Source: a virus. From it: a stretch of 37,626 nt of DNA. Where the stretch lies: the IMG/VR virus record IMGVR_UViG_3300047551_000892, positions 1 through 37,626 of that record. The stretch is one strand, 5' to 3'. The position numbers were made by a program, and so were the translations under genes. The notes under the pieces are model-generated. The model worked only from the letters and a program-made list of their open reading frames with translations, was not told the origin of the DNA and did no database searches. Of this stretch, positions 1 through 8,073 are shown one piece after another (position 1 is the stretch's first letter; each line of letters opens with the position of its first letter).

Positions 1-15
1 AAGGGATAAAACAGG

Positions 16-1272
16 ATGGGTAGGACAAAAAAACAGGGAATTCCCTCAGTCGTCATGACTCGCGTGGGGGATCTCACCCCTTACGCAAGGAACTCCCGAA
101 CGCACTCAGACGAGCAGATCGCGCAGATCGCTGCGTCGATAAAAGAGTTCGGTTGGACTAACCCGGTCCTGATCGACGGCGAGAAAGGAATCATTGCTGG
201 CCACGGCAGGCTAAAGGCCGCGATGCGGTTAGGCCTCGATGAAATCCCGGCAATAGAGCTGTCGCACCTAACCGAGATTCAAAAGAAGGCTCTCATCATT
301 GCTGACAACAAATTAGCCTTGAATGCCGGATGGGACAACGAGCTACTTAGTCTGGAGCTCGAGGAGTTGGAGCTTGAGGGATTAGACTTAAGTCTTACAG
401 GCTTTGGCGAAGAAGAAATAAACGCACTTAAACCCGAGGTTGTAAACGAAGGATTGACCGACGAGGACGCTGTCCCTGAACCTCCACCGGAGCCTATTAC
501 AAAGCCTGGGGACATTTGGATATTAGGCAAGCATAGGCTTATGTGCGGCGATAGTACGAGCGTGGATGCGGTTGATAAGTTGATGCAGGGGCAAAAAGCT
601 GATTTGGTGTTTACCTCGCCGCCTTACAACGCAAATGCAAAAGCCGGTCAAGGAGATATTTTTAATAAAAAAAAATCGGTTAAATTATATGCTGATGGAT
701 ACGAGGACAATATGCCATCAGACGATTATGTAGACTTTGCATCATCTGTTCTTGAAATATGCTTTTCTTTTACCGATGGATTTATATTTTGGAATGTCAG
801 TTATAACGCTAAATCAAGATTTGAATATATACAGCAGATTCAAAAAAGACTGCCGTTTTTAGTTGAGCAAATTTGTTGGAAAAAAACCAGCACGATTCCA
901 TTCAAAGGCTCTCTTATGAGAGATTGGGAGCCTATATACGTTTTTTCAACAAACAAACAATCAATATCTGTAAAGCAAGTGACAAGCAATTTTTGGCAAG
1001 TAAGTAATACTAATTCTCAATTGCAAAATCACAAGGCTTGTTTTCCCGTTGAATTGCCAGAAAGAGGAATTCATTTGGTTAATCCAAACTCAAATTTAGT
1101 GTTTGAGCCTTTTGGTGGGTCTGGGACAACAATGATCGCCTGCGAGAAAACAGGTCGATCTTGTCGAATGATGGAACTAGACCCAAAATACTGCGATGTC
1201 ATCGTCAAGCGATGGGAAGAATTCACCGGACAGAAAGCGAGGCTAGAAAATGCAGCGGAAATATCCACCTGA
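16..1272 (+). CDS. ParB-like domain fused to DNA methyltransferase
   Basis: This is a two-domain protein of 418 residues. Residues 10-100 look like a ParB/Srx-type domain (RNSRTHSDEQ near 26, GHGRLKAA at 62-69). Residues 165-410 are an S-adenosylmethionine-dependent amino-methyltransferase with motif IV TSPPYN at 200-205 and motif I FEPFGGSGTT at 363-372. Motif IV precedes motif I, the beta-type order, which places the target recognition region between them. The product probably methylates adenine-N6 or cytosine-N4 in phage DNA, protecting it from host restriction or marking it for packaging. That role is inferred from the family and from its place directly before the terminase genes. It overlaps the small terminase start by 23 bases. 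The stretch between the two motifs is clearly AT-rich compared with both flanks, suggesting an exchanged specificity region. Confidence 0.9.
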   Translation: MGRTKKQGIPSVVMTRVGDLTPYARNSRTHSDEQIAQIAASIKEFGWTNPVLIDGEKGIIAGHGRLKAAMRLGLDEIPAIELSHLTEIQKKALIIADNKLALNAGWDNELLSLELEELELEGLDLSLTGFGEEEINALKPEVVNEGLTDEDAVPEPPPEPITKPGDIWILGKHRLMCGDSTSVDAVDKLMQGQKADLVFTSPPYNANAKAGQGDIFNKKKSVKLYADGYEDNMPSDDYVDFASSVLEICFSFTDGFIFWNVSYNAKSRFEYIQQIQKRLPFLVEQICWKKTSTIPFKGSLMRDWEPIYVFSTNKQSISVKQVTSNFWQVSNTNSQLQNHKACFPVELPERGIHLVNPNSNLVFEPFGGSGTTMIACEKTGRSCRMMELDPKYCDVIVKRWEEFTGQKARLENAAEIST

Positions 1273-1723
1273 AGTTCACTTAGTACACGGCACAAAGGGA
1301 GAGAACACGGGCATTCCTCTGCCGGAGAAGGTAAAGATCAGGGTCCCGTTTGCCGAATGGGCAGACAACCCGGCTTTATTTAACCGCGAGAGATTTGTAA
1401 AAGAGACCGCCGACTATCTATTTGATGTCTACGGTATTGGCTCGGATCAGGACAGGCACACGCTGATGATGCTTGCCGACCAGCTCCAGCTCTACATTGA
1501 CGCAAGGAAAGAGCAGGCAAAGCATCCTTTAGTGGTTAAGACTAACGGTGGAAAAACTCACGCTCCGAATCCTTACATCAGCCTTGCAAACAAGGCGATG
1601 GAGAACTCCATCAAGCTAATGAACGAAATGGGACTGACTCCGCGCTCTCGATTGGCGGCAAACAAACTTGAGGACGGCTCTAAGATGGGCGAATTCCTAG
1701 CAGGGCCTAAGTTCGGCACATGA
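1250..1723 (+). CDS. terS: terminase small subunit, P27 family
   Basis: The 157-residue product matches the P27-type small terminase pattern. A helical middle region contains PNPYISLANKA (about 102-112), followed by the typical C-terminal MGLTPRSRLAA (about 125-135), the family's GLTP.SR signature. The small subunit recognises phage DNA and regulates the large subunit during packaging. The start overlaps the end of the methyltransferase gene, and the stop overlaps the large terminase start by an ATGA junction, so the two terminase subunits are probably translationally coupled. Assignment rests on the motif and on the immediate neighbour. Confidence 0.88.
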   Translation: MQRKYPPEVHLVHGTKGENTGIPLPEKVKIRVPFAEWADNPALFNRERFVKETADYLFDVYGIGSDQDRHTLMMLADQLQLYIDARKEQAKHPLVVKTNGGKTHAPNPYISLANKAMENSIKLMNEMGLTPRSRLAANKLEDGSKMGEFLAGPKFGT

Positions 1724-3378
1724 GAATAGAAGATGGTATTGCTTACGCTGTCGGCATCGTAAAAGGCGAGATCGACGCTTGTCGGAATGTTCGCCTAGCC
1801 TGCCAGCGGTTTCTTAATCACATAGAAAACAAGGAGTGGGAATGGGTTTTTGATCCTAGCCCGGTCAATCACTTTCTACAGTTTGCAGGTCTATGTAGGC
1901 ATGTAAAGGGACAGTGGGCGGGATACTCTGTAAGCCTCGAGCCTTTCCAGATCCTTATTGCTTGCGCGATCTATGGCTTTAGACACAAGAAAGACCGGCG
2001 TAAAAGGATGGTGCAGGATGTCATTGTCTACATCCCCAGAAAGGCTGGTAAATCGACGCTGACGGCTCTTATCGCTCTTTATGAGCTAGCCTTCGGGGAA
2101 GCAGGCGCAGAGGTCTACACGCTCGCTACAAACCGCGATCAAGCGTCAATCGTGTTCACTACGGCTAAGGGCTTTGTCGAAACGTTGCCGCAGGAGATCT
2201 CTAGGCTCTTCATTCTCGGCAAGTTCACGATTGTGAAGAACGGCGACAGCCAGAGCATGATGAAAGCTCTCTCCAGAGACACTAAAAAGACCGGAGACGG
2301 GCTCAACCCTTCGTGCGCGATCATTGACGAGGCGAGTCAGATCGTAGACAGGAATGCGATTGAGGTATTGCATTCGGGGATGGTATCTCGGCTTAATCCT
2401 CTTCGGTTATACATTACGACCGCTTCTTTTACCCGCGACACAAAGTTTTTCGAGGACTTTCAGGTGATGGAGCATATCCTCCATCAGGATGTTCCTGACA
2501 ATCCGCGATGGTTTGGGCTTCTTTACTCTCTGGATGCTGGAGACGATTGGAGAGACGAAAAGGTATGGGCTAAAGCTAACCCGATGCACAATATCTCGGT
2601 CTCGCACGATGCAATTGTTGCTCGATGCGAAGAGGCGAAGATTAAGCCCGCTGCACTCAACGAGTTTCTCTGCAAAACGCTTAACGTTTATGTCTCGGCC
2701 GAAACCGCGTGGGTTGACCGTACACATTGGGATGAATCTGTAGGGCTAACAGAGAGAGAACCCGAAGCTGTATTTATCGGATTTGACCTAGCAGCAACAC
2801 GAGATCTAAACGCGGTTTGTACGTTAAAGCGATTTGCTGAGGACGATTACGAAGCCGAGTGGAAGTTCTTTCTCCCCGAAGATGGCTTTGAGTTACTGCC
2901 AACTCATTATCAGGACATCTTCAGGCAAGCGATTAATTCGGGAATCTTGCACATCACCGAAGGTAACGTGATGGACGATAGAGAGATTTCGGCGTATATT
3001 ATCGCGCAAAGCCAGAAATACGACATAAAAGAAGTAGGCTACGACGCTTACAATGCTGCCGCTCTAGTAGCAAGGCTGTACGAAGTCGGAATGCCAGTTA
3101 AGAAAGTCGGTCAAGGAATGGCGGTGCTTTCTAACCCGTCGAAGCATGTCGAGCGACTCATTCTAAGCCACAAAATCAGACACGACGGAAACCCATTCTT
3201 AGGACATCAACTGGGCAATTGCGAAGTGTTTACAGACGTTCAAGGCAATATCAAAGTCAAGAAAGCCGGTGTGGATCGCCACGCTAAGGTTGACGGAATT
3301 ATTGCCTTGATTATTGCGATGCACTGTAGTCTGGACAACCCGATGCCGTCTGAATCGTACGGATTCAGAGTTTTCTAG
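1720..3378 (+). CDS. terL: terminase large subunit
   Basis: This 552-residue DNA-packaging motor is an ATPase plus nuclease of the HK97-like Terminase_1 type. The N-terminal ATPase has Walker A PRKAGKST at about 106-113 and Walker B CAIIDEAS at about 199-206 (Asp203, Glu204). The C-terminal RNase H-like nuclease has an acidic residue in FIGFDLAATRDLNAV (Asp356), a second conserved block GYDAYNAAA, and Asp525 in KVDGIIALI. Length and motif spacing are normal for the family. The enzyme cuts concatemeric DNA and pumps it into the prohead through the portal encoded next. Large terminases of this type are mostly associated with cos packaging, but no cos site could be identified by eye. Confidence 0.96.
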   Translation: MRIEDGIAYAVGIVKGEIDACRNVRLACQRFLNHIENKEWEWVFDPSPVNHFLQFAGLCRHVKGQWAGYSVSLEPFQILIACAIYGFRHKKDRRKRMVQDVIVYIPRKAGKSTLTALIALYELAFGEAGAEVYTLATNRDQASIVFTTAKGFVETLPQEISRLFILGKFTIVKNGDSQSMMKALSRDTKKTGDGLNPSCAIIDEASQIVDRNAIEVLHSGMVSRLNPLRLYITTASFTRDTKFFEDFQVMEHILHQDVPDNPRWFGLLYSLDAGDDWRDEKVWAKANPMHNISVSHDAIVARCEEAKIKPAALNEFLCKTLNVYVSAETAWVDRTHWDESVGLTEREPEAVFIGFDLAATRDLNAVCTLKRFAEDDYEAEWKFFLPEDGFELLPTHYQDIFRQAINSGILHITEGNVMDDREISAYIIAQSQKYDIKEVGYDAYNAAALVARLYEVGMPVKKVGQGMAVLSNPSKHVERLILSHKIRHDGNPFLGHQLGNCEVFTDVQGNIKVKKAGVDRHAKVDGIIALIIAMHCSLDNPMPSESYGFRVF

Positions 3379-3386
3379 GGGTAAAA

Positions 3387-4784
3387 ATGGGCTTATTCGA
3401 CGTATTTAAGCGTAAAACAAACAAAAAAGAGTCGAATTCGCTCTTTGGTAACACTGTTTTAGGCAACAACGTCATGCTCCGCGGTAAGGGGCAAGGCTAT
3501 GGATCTAACCAATTACTGTACGTTACGACCTCTGCGGTTAACGAAGCAGGTCGAACTGTCGACATAACGACACTTGCTAGAAACTCGACGGTTATGGCTT
3601 GCGTAGGGGCAAAAGCACGTTCTCTTGCTCAATTACCCGTCAAAATCATGTCTAAGCAAGCGGATGGCACGTTTGTAGACACGCAGACCGATCCGAGCGT
3701 TCCTGAGCGTGAAAAGAGCAGAGCTGCAAGCGTTCTTAATCTTCTTGCAAATCCTAATAACTTCCAGAGTCAATACGAGTTTTGGTATCAGTTCACGATG
3801 TGGCATGAGCTGGCCGGTGAGACTTTCGTATTACTCTGGAGGAAAGACGCACAGGAACCGACGCAGATTCCGCTCGAGATGTACGTTCTTGACTCGACGC
3901 TGATCGTGCCGAGGATCTCAGAGACGCGTTATCCCTTCTACACGCTTACAAGTTCGTCTTACGGCTTCAACAAAGACGAACCGCTTAAGTATTTTCAAGT
4001 CATGCACACGAAGTCTGAGCCGTGGCAAGGCTCCAGTTCGTTCAACCGCTTGCAAGCTGTCGAGTTGGTCTCCTTAGATCAGGACATCGACCTTTACTCC
4101 AACTTCATCATGCTTAACGGTGCAAAGCCATCTGGTTTGTTCCGCACCGAGCAAGTCATCCCCGATTCAAAGTTCAAAGAGATTTCTAGCAGGCTAAAAG
4201 AAGCGTGGACAAACATGCTGAACAGCCAGCCCTCGGATCAGAGTAAGCCGGGGCAGTCTATGCTGTTGGATCAAGGCATGACCTACGAAACAATCAAGCC
4301 TCTTACGCTTCAGGATGTAGATGCAAGAGAGCTTAAGAAACAAACAATGACGCGTATCTGTGGATTGTTTGGTGTGCCTCCCGCGATGATCGGAGTCGGC
4401 GAGTCGAAGTACAACAACACCCAAACGATGCTAGATGAGTTCTACAAGTCAACGATGATGCCGTTCATTACGAACGTTGAGCAGCGGTTAAAATTGTCGC
4501 TGTTAAAGGGCTATCCAAATTTACACGTTCAGTTTCAAACACAAGACTTCCTAAAAGGCGCTCCGCTAGATCAGATGAATTATGTCGTTGCAGGAGTCAA
4601 GAATGGGATTCTTACGCAGAATGAGGCCCGCGAATATCTGGGACTTAATTCTCTTGATGGTGCTGATGATCTGCTGCTTGCCGCTGGTGATGATGGCGCC
4701 ATTCCCGGTAGCTCTCCGCAAGACACGGGAGGTGGTGGAAACCTTAAGGTGGTCGGTAAAACAGGCAGAGCCGGAAATGCTTAA
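3387..4784 (+). CDS. portal protein, HK97 family
   Basis: The 465-residue protein has the HK97 portal pattern. An N-terminal block (MACVGAKARSLAQLPVKIM) is followed by NPNNFQSQYEFWY and the central stem/clip region. Next comes a C-terminal part containing GVPPAMIGVGESKYNNTQT, a strongly conserved portal signature. The portal forms the dodecameric ring at one head vertex, docks the terminase during packaging and holds the connector. It lies 8 bases after the terminase stop, with GGGG about 5 bases before the ATG. The C-terminus (about 440-465) is Gly-rich and probably disordered. Confidence 0.95.
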   Translation: MGLFDVFKRKTNKKESNSLFGNTVLGNNVMLRGKGQGYGSNQLLYVTTSAVNEAGRTVDITTLARNSTVMACVGAKARSLAQLPVKIMSKQADGTFVDTQTDPSVPEREKSRAASVLNLLANPNNFQSQYEFWYQFTMWHELAGETFVLLWRKDAQEPTQIPLEMYVLDSTLIVPRISETRYPFYTLTSSSYGFNKDEPLKYFQVMHTKSEPWQGSSSFNRLQAVELVSLDQDIDLYSNFIMLNGAKPSGLFRTEQVIPDSKFKEISSRLKEAWTNMLNSQPSDQSKPGQSMLLDQGMTYETIKPLTLQDVDARELKKQTMTRICGLFGVPPAMIGVGESKYNNTQTMLDEFYKSTMMPFITNVEQRLKLSLLKGYPNLHVQFQTQDFLKGAPLDQMNYVVAGVKNGILTQNEAREYLGLNSLDGADDLLLAAGDDGAIPGSSPQDTGGGGNLKVVGKTGRAGNA

Positions 4785-4884
4785 AGATCTATTGGAAAAA
4801 CTCAAGGCCGCGGCAGACAAGAGAAAGCCGAAGCCTAAACCCGAAGATGGGAAAATGAAGGAAAAGGAACCGATACATGGCTAA
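4777..4884 (+). CDS. small hypothetical protein between portal and protease
   Basis: A 35-residue ORF begins at an ATG inside the last codons of the portal gene and ends inside the first codons of the protease gene. It overlaps each neighbour by 8 bases. The peptide begins MLKDLLEKLKAAADKRKPKP and is a short amphipathic helix followed by a very basic Lys/Pro-rich tail ending in EPIHG. It fills the only gap between portal and protease, and both overlaps fit coupled translation. I recognise no family. A portal-proximal assembly peptide is conceivable, but this is inference from position. The frame remains open further upstream inside the portal gene, and that part looks like a frame shadow. Confidence 0.5.
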   Translation: MLKDLLEKLKAAADKRKPKPKPEDGKMKEKEPIHG

Positions 4885-5644
4885 GCACATTCAATTCTTC
4901 ACCGAGGCAAAGGTTGAGCTTGGCCGTATGGCTGACGAGGCAACCGGCGAACCAATCGGCGAGATCGAAGCGACTCTGACAACCTGGGGCGCAAGAGAAG
5001 GCGCAGATGGGCGCAGATTTTTCTACACGCCCGCAGCTTTTGAGATGTGGCACGAAGGTTGGATGGAAGCCGGCAGACCGTTGCCGATGTACTTTCAGCA
5101 CAGTTCAGACATGATGCCCGTGGGTGAGTGGTCAAAGTTCGACATTACCGACGAAGGCATGACCGGAACCGGGAAACTTTTTCTAAATACGACGGCAGGA
5201 TCGGATCTTTATACGATCATGAAGGAATCGCCGCGCATGGTCGGTGGTGTCTCTGTCGGTGCTTACGCTGATGAATACCAAATGGTCGATGAGAACGGCG
5301 AGCCAACAGACGATCCTGACAGCTTCTTTCAGATCATGAAAGGCGGATTGGCTGAGGTTTCGATTGTGATGAACCCCAACAATCCCAAAGCTGAGATTTC
5401 AAGACTTGAATACTGGATGGGGGATAAACCAAACCCCAGAACGATTGAAAAAGCTCTGCGTGATGCTGGGCTTTCTCGAAAGGATGCAGCCGCTGCATCC
5501 GGCTTGTTGAAGTCGATCATAGAGCAGCGTGACGCTGCCGTGACAACTTCTCAACCCGCTAATCCGAGTGAGTCGGACGCAGCGGTGAAACTGCTTGAAG
5601 CGCTCCAATACCGCGAGCTGCTGAAGGCAATTGCAACCCGATAA
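4877..5644 (+). CDS. prohead (head maturation) protease, S78/HK97 family
   Basis: The 255-residue protein carries the catalytic pattern of HK97-type U35/S78 prohead proteases. His lies in MYFQHSSDMMPVGEW (about 74-88), Ser in GGVSVGAYADE (about 119-129), and an acidic residue in GGLAEVSIVMNPNNPKAEI (about 155-173). The protease is packaged in the prohead, removes the N-terminal scaffold-like region of the major capsid protein, and degrades itself. The C-terminal 80 residues are helical (KALRDAGLSRKDAAAASGLL). The start is supported by AAGGAA about 9 bases upstream of the ATG. The next gene is the capsid protein with a long N-terminal coiled coil, the expected substrate. Confidence 0.93.
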   Translation: MAKHIQFFTEAKVELGRMADEATGEPIGEIEATLTTWGAREGADGRRFFYTPAAFEMWHEGWMEAGRPLPMYFQHSSDMMPVGEWSKFDITDEGMTGTGKLFLNTTAGSDLYTIMKESPRMVGGVSVGAYADEYQMVDENGEPTDDPDSFFQIMKGGLAEVSIVMNPNNPKAEISRLEYWMGDKPNPRTIEKALRDAGLSRKDAAAASGLLKSIIEQRDAAVTTSQPANPSESDAAVKLLEALQYRELLKAIATR

Positions 5645-5654
5645 AGGAACTATC

Positions 5655-7004
5655 ATGCTTGAAAAAGTCATTGAAAAACTAGATGCAATTGAAGCATCTA
5701 ACGCTGCAAAACTTGCTGAAACTGCCGAGGCTGTAAAGACTCAAGTTACCGAAGCTGTACAGGCAGTTAAAGCAGAAACCGAGCAAAAACTTGCCGCTCT
5801 TGAGGCAAAGATTGCCGCTCCCTCTATCATTCGCCCCATCCACAAGACTGTTCGTGGTGAGGCAAATCGTCGCTTCCGCGATGTACTGAAAGAGTACATG
5901 AAGGGTGGTAATCAGGTTGAGCGCGAAGTAAAGATCTTTGAATCGGTCGATCAATTCGACGGGTACATCAAAGAAGCATCTTCGCTTACCGGTTCTGGTT
6001 ACGATGTTGGTGGCCGTACCGCTTACGATCCCGTGTTTGCTGCTAAGCGTCTTGGCAATCCGATGATGGATCTTTCCCGCATTGTGGCAACCGACGGTTC
6101 TGCTTACCAGTTCCGCGTAAAGACCGGCAACGCTGGCGCTCAGTGGGGCTATACGGTGCAAAATAACGGTGCATCCACGACTGAAGCAACGTCGATTTGG
6201 CAGGTAATCCTCAAAGACTTGAACGCACAGTTCCCAATCCGTACTGCTGCGCTTGATGATATTGACGGTCTTGAGCCCAACGTTGTTGACGACATGCTGA
6301 TGGAATTCCAGCAGGCAATGGCAACCTCGATGATCCAGAACAACGACCAATCGGGAACCGGAACCTCGGTATCGACTGGCGGCGCTGATGGTCTGCGAGG
6401 CTTGGATCAGTATGCGGGCGCAAATGCAACCTACACGGGCGGTACAGTTTCCACGGCTTCTTTCGGAACCTCGGGAACCGCAACCACGAACGGTCTGCAT
6501 AACCTTGCAACGTATGACCAGTTGACTACCAACGCAAACACTGTAGGCGCTAACAACATCGTCTATAAAGACGTTGTTAACTTCATCTACAGCTTGCCGC
6601 AGCAATACTGGACCCCGACAGCTCGCTTCATGATTAACCCAATCTTGTTGCAGGGCATCCGTGGTTTGGTTGACGATCAGAAGCGTCCGATCTACATCGA
6701 CGGTCTGAGCCGTGACGATGGCATCGTTGGTAAGTTGCTTGGCTTCGATGTGGTGGTTAACAAGTATGTTGACAATCCTTCTCAGCCCACAACCGGCGCG
6801 GCAGGTACAACCAGCTATTACCCCATGTATTTTGCTGACTTCCAGCAGTTCCACACCATCGTTATGCGCTTGAGCATGGTTCTGCGTCGTTACGACCAGA
6901 CGCTCCCAGGCTCGATCACGTTCTACGGCGAGACTCGCGCAGCTACATCTGTGCGCGATCCTAACGCTGGCGTACGTTATCGCTCGACTGGCACTGCGGC
7001 TTAA
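5655..7004 (+). CDS. major capsid protein, HK97 fold, with N-terminal scaffold-like region
   Basis: The product is 449 residues from the ATG at 5655, chosen because AAAGGAA lies 6 bases upstream. An ATG at 5631 in the same frame lacks such a site. Residues 1-65 form an Ala/Glu/Lys-rich coiled coil (EKVIEKLDAIEASNAAKLAE), equivalent to the HK97 delta domain that scaffolds assembly and is cleaved off. The rest is an HK97-type capsid fold: ASSLTGSGYDVGGR near 110, VKTGNA, ATSIWQ, then IRTAALDDIDGL and GLRGL. The C-terminal block PGSITFYGETR..TSVRDPNAGVR is typical of the family. The following gene is a paralogue covering only the part after the coiled coil. Confidence 0.93.
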   Translation: MLEKVIEKLDAIEASNAAKLAETAEAVKTQVTEAVQAVKAETEQKLAALEAKIAAPSIIRPIHKTVRGEANRRFRDVLKEYMKGGNQVEREVKIFESVDQFDGYIKEASSLTGSGYDVGGRTAYDPVFAAKRLGNPMMDLSRIVATDGSAYQFRVKTGNAGAQWGYTVQNNGASTTEATSIWQVILKDLNAQFPIRTAALDDIDGLEPNVVDDMLMEFQQAMATSMIQNNDQSGTGTSVSTGGADGLRGLDQYAGANATYTGGTVSTASFGTSGTATTNGLHNLATYDQLTTNANTVGANNIVYKDVVNFIYSLPQQYWTPTARFMINPILLQGIRGLVDDQKRPIYIDGLSRDDGIVGKLLGFDVVVNKYVDNPSQPTTGAAGTTSYYPMYFADFQQFHTIVMRLSMVLRRYDQTLPGSITFYGETRAATSVRDPNAGVRYRSTGTAA

Positions 7005-7008
7005 TTTA

Positions 7009-7040
7009 AGAGGGCGAAAGCCCTCTCCCTCTATGGAGAG
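7009..7040 (+). promoter_or_regulatory. two overlapping, mutually exclusive hairpins before second capsid gene
   Basis: Hairpin 1 is AGAGGGC (7009-7015), loop GAAA, GCCCTCT (7020-7026), a perfect 7-bp stem with a GNRA tetraloop. Hairpin 2 is CTCTCC (7023-7028), loop CTCTAT, GGAGAG (7035-7040), a perfect 6-bp stem. Bases 7023-7026 belong to both, so only one can form. GGAGAG is the ribosome binding site of the ATG at 7044, so hairpin 2 would hide it and hairpin 1 would free it. No T-run follows either stem, so a simple terminator is unlikely. A role in setting the ratio of the two capsid proteins is inferred. Confidence 0.6.
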
Positions 7041-7043
7041 ACT

Positions 7044-8072
7044 ATGAGACAGGTAATTTTAGAAGGGCTTAAGCAGGCTCTCCACGAGGGCAAAGCCACG
7101 GTGAACCTCGCTGAAGCCTCAGCCCTCACGGGCTCAGGCTCCGGCGTTGGTGGCCGCGTCTATAACGAAGATGTATTTGCAAGTCTGCGCTACTGGAACC
7201 CTTTCCGGGTTTACGCTAACCAGACGATGACCTCGGATTCGGATATTCAGTTTGTTGTTAAGACTGGTAACGCTGCCAACAGTACGAACCCCTGGGGCTA
7301 CACGGTCAACGCTAACAGCGGATCGCCCAACATTGCCACAAGCATTTGGCAGCTTCCGATGCGCGTTATTTCGGCTCAGATGCCTATCCGCGCGGCAGCG
7401 ATGGACGACATCAACGGTCTTGATGCAGCTTTAGCTGAAGATCTTGCAATGGAATTCAGCCAGATCGAAGCCGCGTCGATGGCTACCAATGACGATCAGG
7501 CAGGATCAACCACGACAAGCACAGGCGCGACCAATGGTCTGCGCGGTCTTAAGATGTACGCAGGAACAGCGGGTTCTACGGCGGCTTACGGCAGCTCGGG
7601 AACTGCTATTACTAACGGCATCCACACGCTCAATACTGTCGGCTATACGCACAGCGGCGGCATTGAGTGGGAAAGCCTTGTTGACGTTGCTAACGCTCTT
7701 CCAGGTCAGTTTTGGAGAATGCCTGGGACTGCTTGGATGATGCACCCAACGGCGCTGCAAACCCTTCGCAAGTACACGCACGGCGGCAACTCCTATACGT
7801 TGGTTGAAACCGGCGAGGAAGGCGAAGGCCCAGGTGTAAACATCATGGGCTGGCCGGTTATTGTGAATCCGTACTTAGACGCTCCCGCTGTTGGCGCTTC
7901 TCCGATCTATCTTGCAAATTGGCCGCGATTCTTCTGGATTGTTGACCATTCAGAGATGACGTTGCAACGCATGGAGCAAACGCAGCCTGGGACGATTACG
8001 GTGTACGCTGAGAAGCGTTTAGTTTCGACTGTGCGTGATGTAACCGCTGGTGTTCGGTTGATCGGGGCTTAA
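7044..8072 (+). CDS. second HK97-fold capsid paralogue without scaffold region
   Basis: This 342-residue protein is clearly homologous to its upstream neighbour. Shared blocks in the same order include ALTGSG..VGGR, VKTGNA, WGYTV, ATSIWQ, IR.AA.DDI.GL, MEF, GLRGL, YAG, GTA.TNG, QTQPGTIT.Y and STVRD..AGVR. Homology begins about 20 residues from its N-terminus, at the place where the mature part of the first protein should start. The N-terminal coiled coil is missing. It could be a minor capsid or vertex protein (as gp24 is to gp23 in T4), an alternative major capsid protein, or a protein that co-assembles without needing cleavage. The start has GGAGAG 4 bases upstream. Confidence 0.88.
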   Translation: MRQVILEGLKQALHEGKATVNLAEASALTGSGSGVGGRVYNEDVFASLRYWNPFRVYANQTMTSDSDIQFVVKTGNAANSTNPWGYTVNANSGSPNIATSIWQLPMRVISAQMPIRAAAMDDINGLDAALAEDLAMEFSQIEAASMATNDDQAGSTTTSTGATNGLRGLKMYAGTAGSTAAYGSSGTAITNGIHTLNTVGYTHSGGIEWESLVDVANALPGQFWRMPGTAWMMHPTALQTLRKYTHGGNSYTLVETGEEGEGPGVNIMGWPVIVNPYLDAPAVGASPIYLANWPRFFWIVDHSEMTLQRMEQTQPGTITVYAEKRLVSTVRDVTAGVRLIGA

Positions 8073-8073
8073 T

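Noticed and set aside
5679-6854. A 391-codon open frame on the minus strand opposite the first capsid gene.
   Set aside because: It is antisense to a clear capsid gene, has a low-complexity Cys/Arg-rich translation and no motif or ribosome site. It is a frame shadow.
7009-7026. First hairpin after the major capsid gene as an intrinsic terminator.
   Set aside because: No T-run follows, and the downstream paralogue must be transcribed from the same message, so a regulatory hairpin is a better explanation.
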